Assembly: GCF_001243895.1 (NCBI RefSeq)
Contig: NZ_LN851186.1
Coordinates: 3,114,981 to 3,178,980, forward strand
Direction: 5' to 3'
DNA from: Bacillus testis
GTDB taxonomy: Bacteria > Bacillota > Bacilli > Bacillales > DSM-1321
DNA length: 64,000 nucleotides
Shown here: positions 60,681 to 64,000 of the stretch, piece by piece
How the letters are laid out: each line of letters starts with the position of its first letter
Position numbering within the stretch: the stretch's first letter is position 1
Translations under genes and position numbers: made by a program
The notes under the pieces: model-generated
The model's database searches: none
Told to the model about the DNA's origin: nothing
Seen by the model: only the letters and a program-made list of their open reading frames with translations

Positions 60681-61543
60681 TGGTTTTCACCGCCCTTTTG
60701 ATGTATTTTTAAGATAGTCGATAACTTATCTTTCATTTCCAATCTGGAGATGACCGCATCTAATTGGCCATGTTTTAATAAAAATTCTGACGTCTGGAAG
60801 TCTTCTGGCAATTCTTCACGGATTGTGGATTCGATCACACTCCGTCCAGCAAATCCAATTAATGCCTTAGGCTCAGCCAAATTATAATCCCCTAATGAGG
60901 CGAAACTTGCAGAAACGCCGCCTGTCGTTGGATTAGTCATCACAGAGATAAATAAACCGCCGTTATCGCTAAAGTGTTTCAATGCAATGCTTGTTTTGGC
61001 CATTTGCATTAAGCTTAAAATCCCTTCCTGCATTCTGGCCCCGCCGGAAGCTGTAAAGATGACAAAAGGTATTCCTCGTTCTTGGGCCAATTCTACAGCC
61101 CGAGTAATTTTTTCTCCTACTACTGAACCCATACTTCCCATCCGGAAATTGGCGTCCATAACGGCAATTGCAATTTCTTCGCCGCCGATGGTTCCTGTTC
61201 CGGTAACAACCGCTTCGTTCAGATCTGTTTTCTTGCGATCGCTTTCCAACTTTTCCTCATAGCCAGGAAATTGAAGAGGATTTTCGGAAATCATATCAGC
61301 AAAGTATTCTTCAAAAGAACCTTCATCCAATGTATACTCAATCCGCTCATAGGCAGACAGCCGGTGATGGTACCCGCAATGAGTACACACTTTCATGTTT
61401 TTCACTAATTCTTTTGTATACATGATTTTCTTACATTCTGGACATTTAGTCATGATTCCTTCAGGAACGTCACTTTTGTTCCGTTCAGAAGGAATGGTAG
61501 CGTACTTTTTCTTTTTAGGCTTTGAAAATAACTCTTTCAGCAA
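60665..61543 (-). CDS. accD: Acetyl-CoA carboxylase carboxyltransferase beta subunit
   Basis: The 292 residues carry the N-terminal zinc ribbon CPECKKIM…CTHCGYH (about 34–56) and the crotonase-like core [12 protein letters not shown]. The TTG at 61543 (LLKELFSKP) with the AAGGGGGA ribosome binding site is chosen; the longer frame is not conserved. Upstream of accA, downstream of the GntR regulator. Confidence 0.96.
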   Translation of the reverse strand: MLKELFSKPKKKKYATIPSERNKSDVPEGIMTKCPECKKIMYTKELVKNMKVCTHCGYHHRLSAYERIEYTLDEGSFEEYFADMISENPLQFPGYEEKLESDRKKTDLNEAVVTGTGTIGGEEIAIAVMDANFRMGSMGSVVGEKITRAVELAQERGIPFVIFTASGGARMQEGILSLMQMAKTSIALKHFSDNGGLFISVMTNPTTGGVSASFASLGDYNLAEPKALIGFAGRSVIESTIREELPEDFQTSEFLLKHGQLDAVISRLEMKDKLSTILKIHQKGGENQWLEN

Positions 61544-61643
61544 GAGGAATCCCCCTTTTTTCTTGTAACTTCCCGCATGCATGCGTTTCAATTGCATGTC
61601 CTATACTTTACATCAATTTTATCTTAAAGACTGTAAAATAATG

Positions 61644-62288
61644 TCATATACTGTTCGACATATTTCTGATTGACTCTTTATACGTAAGAATCATTTGCTC
61701 TTCATTTTGGTTTTTGACGGAAAGCATCAATTGCTCATAAGGATATTTGTCTTTTATGACCATCGGCTTCGATACCAGAATTTCATAGTTCGCCACCGTC
61801 ATCCATATCCGCTGCATCAAAGAATTGGCCTGTTGGGCAGCAATTTTTTGGAAAAAATCATAATCAGTAAACTCAGCATCCTTGATCCAATCAAGCACAT
61901 CATCTACCTGCCGTTCGCTCGCATCCTTATAGTAGAGGCGAAGGCAATCGAGCTCCAACATCGTCTTTGTCTGGGTCAAATTGTTTTTTATCGCAGGATC
62001 CTGCAGAAGAAACCCCCCGAGGATTTCAACCAACTTATGTTCCTGGAAATCATTGATAAAAGTCCCTTCGCCCCTTCGAGTTTCTATAAGGCCGAGCAGC
62101 TCCAAAGCACGCAGCGCCTCTCTGACGGATGACCTCCCTGCTTGGAGCCGCTCTGATAGTTCACGCTCCGAAGGAATTTTGTCTCCTGGGAGAAGTCCAT
62201 CTTCTTTTATCATATTCTTCAATTTTTCAACAATTTCCAAATATACCTTTGAGGATATCTTATCCGGTTTTTTCAATTCAGCCTTCAC
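61644..62288 (-). CDS. GntR/FCD family transcriptional regulator
   Basis: 214 residues, N-terminal GntR winged helix (about 10–75, GDKIPSERELSERLQAGRSSVREALRALELLGLI) and an FCD-type ligand domain. The GTG start shares one base with the malic enzyme stop. It lies between a malic enzyme gene and accDA and is likely to regulate this cluster; the palindrome at 63582 is a candidate operator. Effector unknown; the context suggests a CoA ester or organic acid. Confidence 0.9.
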   Translation of the reverse strand: MKAELKKPDKISSKVYLEIVEKLKNMIKEDGLLPGDKIPSERELSERLQAGRSSVREALRALELLGLIETRRGEGTFINDFQEHKLVEILGGFLLQDPAIKNNLTQTKTMLELDCLRLYYKDASERQVDDVLDWIKDAEFTDYDFFQKIAAQQANSLMQRIWMTVANYEILVSKPMVIKDKYPYEQLMLSVKNQNEEQMILTYKESIRNMSNSI

Positions 62289-63520
62289 TACTTTCCGATG
62301 ATTGCCAGTTCTTCTGTTTTTGCTTTTACTTCCTCAGGGTCTACCTTGATCCTTGCTACCCCTGTTTCCATAGCGGCTTTCGCTACGGCCGCAGCCACAG
62401 CTGGTGCCACCCGTGGATCAAATGGCCCTGGTATCACATAATCAGCATGCAGCTCAGCAGGCTGAATCAGACCGGCAATGGCTTCTACAGCCGCCATTTT
62501 CATTTTTTCATTGATGTGTGTGGCTCTGACATCAAGCGCCCCTCTGAATATTCCCGGAAAAGCCAGCACGTTATTGACCTGGTTAGGGAAATCCGAGCGT
62601 CCAGTGCCGACCACTAGTGCTCCTGCTTCTTTTGCTTCCGCCGGCATAATTTCCGGTATCGGATTCGCCATAGCGAAAATGATCGGATGATCATTCATCG
62701 ATTCGACATTTTCCTTCGTCAAACCTCCAGCTACAGAAACGCCGATGAACACATCTGCCCCTTTAATGACATCCGAGAGGCTTCCTTCTACCTTATCGCG
62801 GTTAGTCACTTCAGCAATCTTATCTTTTACAGTATTCATGCCATATGGGCGGCCTTCAAAAATAGCGCCTTTACTGTCGCACATGATGACGTCACGGACA
62901 CCATACGTAAATAATAGTTTAATAATGGCAATTCCTGCGGCACCCGCACCGTTAGCAACCACCCTAATTTCAGACATGCTTTTTCCAGCGAGCTTAAGGG
63001 CATTGACCAAGCCTGCAACTGTGACAATAGCCGTTCCATGCTGATCATCGTGGAATACTGGGATGTTTGTTTCTTTCTTGAGGCGTTCTTCGATGACAAA
63101 GCAGTTGGGAGCAGCGATATCTTCCAAATTAACACCGCCGAATGTCGGTTCAAGATACTTGACTGTCTGGACAATTTGGTCGACATCGGTTGTATTCAAG
63201 CAAAGAGGGAAGGCATCAACGCCGGCAAAACTCTTGAATAAAACCGCTTTTCCTTCCATGACAGGCATAGCAGCCTCAGGGCCGATATTACCTAAGCCCA
63301 AAACCGCTGTGCCATCGGAAACAACAGCTACCGTGTTACCTTTCATTGTGTATTCATAGACCAATTCAGGTTTATCATAGATATCCTTACATGGCTCTGC
63401 AACACCTGGAGAATAGGCTAAACTTAAGTCTTCAGCGTTTTTCACTTCTACTTTTGAAACAGTCTCCAATTTACCTTTATGAAGGCGGTGCATATGTAAA
63501 GCTTCATCTCTAAGTGTCAC
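62288..63520 (-). CDS. ytsJ: NADP-dependent malic enzyme (YtsJ-like)
   Basis: Decarboxylates malate to pyruvate with NADP reduction, supplying NADPH. The 410 residues have SLAYSPGVAEPCKDIY, VSDGTAVLGLGNIGPEA (about 66), VFHDDQHGTAI (about 157) and NGAGAAGIAI (about 191). The GTG at 63520 is preferred: the GTG at 63529 overlaps the GGAG ribosome binding site. The resulting length equals B. subtilis YtsJ. Confidence 0.95.
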   Translation of the reverse strand: MTLRDEALHMHRLHKGKLETVSKVEVKNAEDLSLAYSPGVAEPCKDIYDKPELVYEYTMKGNTVAVVSDGTAVLGLGNIGPEAAMPVMEGKAVLFKSFAGVDAFPLCLNTTDVDQIVQTVKYLEPTFGGVNLEDIAAPNCFVIEERLKKETNIPVFHDDQHGTAIVTVAGLVNALKLAGKSMSEIRVVANGAGAAGIAIIKLLFTYGVRDVIMCDSKGAIFEGRPYGMNTVKDKIAEVTNRDKVEGSLSDVIKGADVFIGVSVAGGLTKENVESMNDHPIIFAMANPIPEIMPAEAKEAGALVVGTGRSDFPNQVNNVLAFPGIFRGALDVRATHINEKMKMAAVEAIAGLIQPAELHADYVIPGPFDPRVAPAVAAAVAKAAMETGVARIKVDPEEVKAKTEELAIIGK

Positions 63521-63581
63521 GGTATTCACTCCTTATTAGTTAAAATAAGAGAAACAATTTAAATGAATGCGAGTTGCCGAA

Positions 63582-63594
63582 GTGGTCAGACCAC
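63582..63594. promoter_or_regulatory. GntR-type palindrome upstream of the malic enzyme gene
   Basis: GTGGTC-A-GACCAC, a perfect 13-base palindrome of the form seen in FCD-subfamily GntR operators (TGGTC-N-GACCA). It lies about 60 bases before the malic enzyme start, in the gap after dnaE. It is likely bound by the GntR regulator encoded in this cluster. Confidence 0.6.
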
Positions 63595-63640
63595 ACCGCA
63601 ATATGTTTCACTATATCATAATAAATTAGGATGTAAAAGT

Positions 63641-64000
63641 TTAAATATTTTTCACAATTACATTCCTGTTTCCTGCTGCCTCTTTTAATTCTCCAATCAA
63701 AGAAGGGGATACCTGGACCCAATCCCATAAAGGCAGCTGGATTGTCCGGCTCTCTTTTTCCTGGTAAAGCATAACGCGCGTCTTGCCGGGATACTTTTTC
63801 AATATACGGTTGACACGTTTCGACAAAACTGCTTGGTCTGCGTTTTTTTCCAGGCGGATATACAGAATCTCTGATTCTTCTTTTTGCCATTCTCGCAATT
63901 CTTCCAATGGATAAAGGTCGTTCACTATGAATTGCGGCTTTCCGTTTCGTAGTTCGGTCACTCCGCTTAAGATCGCTATGCTGCCCTTGCTCAAATGTAC
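63641..64000 (-). CDS. dnaE: DNA polymerase III subunit alpha, C-terminal fragment (window edge)
   Basis: Only the last 119 residues are inside the window; the rest lies beyond 64000. They form the OB-fold-like tail (AILSGVTELRNGKPQFIVND and EILYIRLEKNADQA…). Identification rests on the family tail sequence and gene order (dnaE before the malic enzyme gene, as in B. subtilis). Its product is the DnaE polymerase that extends primers in lagging-strand synthesis. Confidence 0.85.
   Translation of the reverse strand, partial: VHLSKGSIAILSGVTELRNGKPQFIVNDLYPLEELREWQKEESEILYIRLEKNADQAVLSKRVNRILKKYPGKTRVMLYQEKESRTIQLPLWDWVQVSPSLIGELKEAAGNRNVIVKNI

Noticed and set aside
63570..63600. tRNA-like segment (GCGAGTTGCCGAAGTGGTCAG resembles a Leu/Ser D-arm, positions given for the whole stretch)
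   Set aside because: No acceptor stem, anticodon arm or T-arm can be formed around it; the palindrome is better read as a GntR-type operator.

Overview
This is the chromosome of a low-to-moderate GC Gram-positive endospore former of the family Bacillaceae. The sdhCA–uvrC–trxA–etfAB–fadR–lcfA–mutS2–polX–zapA–rnhC–pheTS–sspI–ysdC–infC/rpmI/rplT–thrS–dnaBI–nrdR–speD–gapB–coaE–mutM–polA–phoPR–mdh–icd–citZ–pyk–pfkA–accAD–malic enzyme–dnaE order closely follows the Bacillus subtilis backbone. A spore SASP gene (sspI), a ytxC homologue and strong AGGAGG ribosome binding sites agree with this. The genus cannot be fixed from sequence alone. Most genes lie on the minus strand; the plus-strand genes are yslB, rnhC, sspI, two coiled-coil genes, the M4 protease gene, ysdB and ytvI.

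Layout. 1–10.6 kb: succinate dehydrogenase (sdhA truncated by the window edge), uvrC, trxA, electron-transfer flavoprotein, enoyl-CoA hydratase, FadR and acyl-CoA ligase, i.e. a fatty acid degradation regulon with a clear FadR operator. 10.9–22.9 kb: a DUF350 membrane protein with a 26-codon partner, mutS2, polX, cvpA, zapA, rnhC, pheT/pheS behind a T-box, and an rRNA/tRNA methyltransferase. 23.1–28.4 kb: an accessory island between sspI and ysdC. It holds two membrane-anchored coiled-coil paralogues and a quorum-sensing-like cassette: an XRE-TPR (RRNPP-type) regulator, a previously unlisted 38-aa secreted-peptide gene right behind it, and a divergent thermolysin-type protease gene. 28.4–34.3 kb: ysdC, ysdB with a near-ideal ECF (SigW-type) promoter, ysdA, the infC–rpmI–rplT operon with an L20-type leader and an AUU start, and thrS with a T-box. 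34.3–49.4 kb: ytxC, the primosome genes dnaB/dnaI, nrdR, speD, gapB, coaE, ytaF, mutM, polA, phoR/phoP and a MaoC-like gene. 49.5–64 kb: mdh, icd, citZ (TCA cycle), ytwI, ytvI, fxsA-like, pyk, pfkA, accA/accD, a GntR regulator, malic enzyme and the 3' end of dnaE.

How it fits together. The two ends carry central carbon metabolism (TCA, glycolysis, gluconeogenesis, malonyl-CoA synthesis) and the middle carries replication, repair and translation. Regulatory DNA is rich and readable: two T-boxes, an L20-type leader, a FadR box on the promoter of fadR, CcpN-like boxes at gapB, a GntR-type palindrome before the malic enzyme–gntR–accDA cluster, and a cre-like site at the citZ promoter.

The most notable features are (i) the candidate peptide-signalling cassette next to the protease gene; (ii) a dispersed non-coding repeat present in at least four copies, each beginning at or right after the stop codon of a minus-strand gene; (iii) a second, palindromic repeat between rnhC and pheT; and (iv) several small genes and start codons that ATG-based calling misses (peptide gene, 26-aa membrane peptide, sdhA with TTG, infC with ATT). 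No rRNA, tRNA, CRISPR array, prophage or complete insertion sequence was seen.
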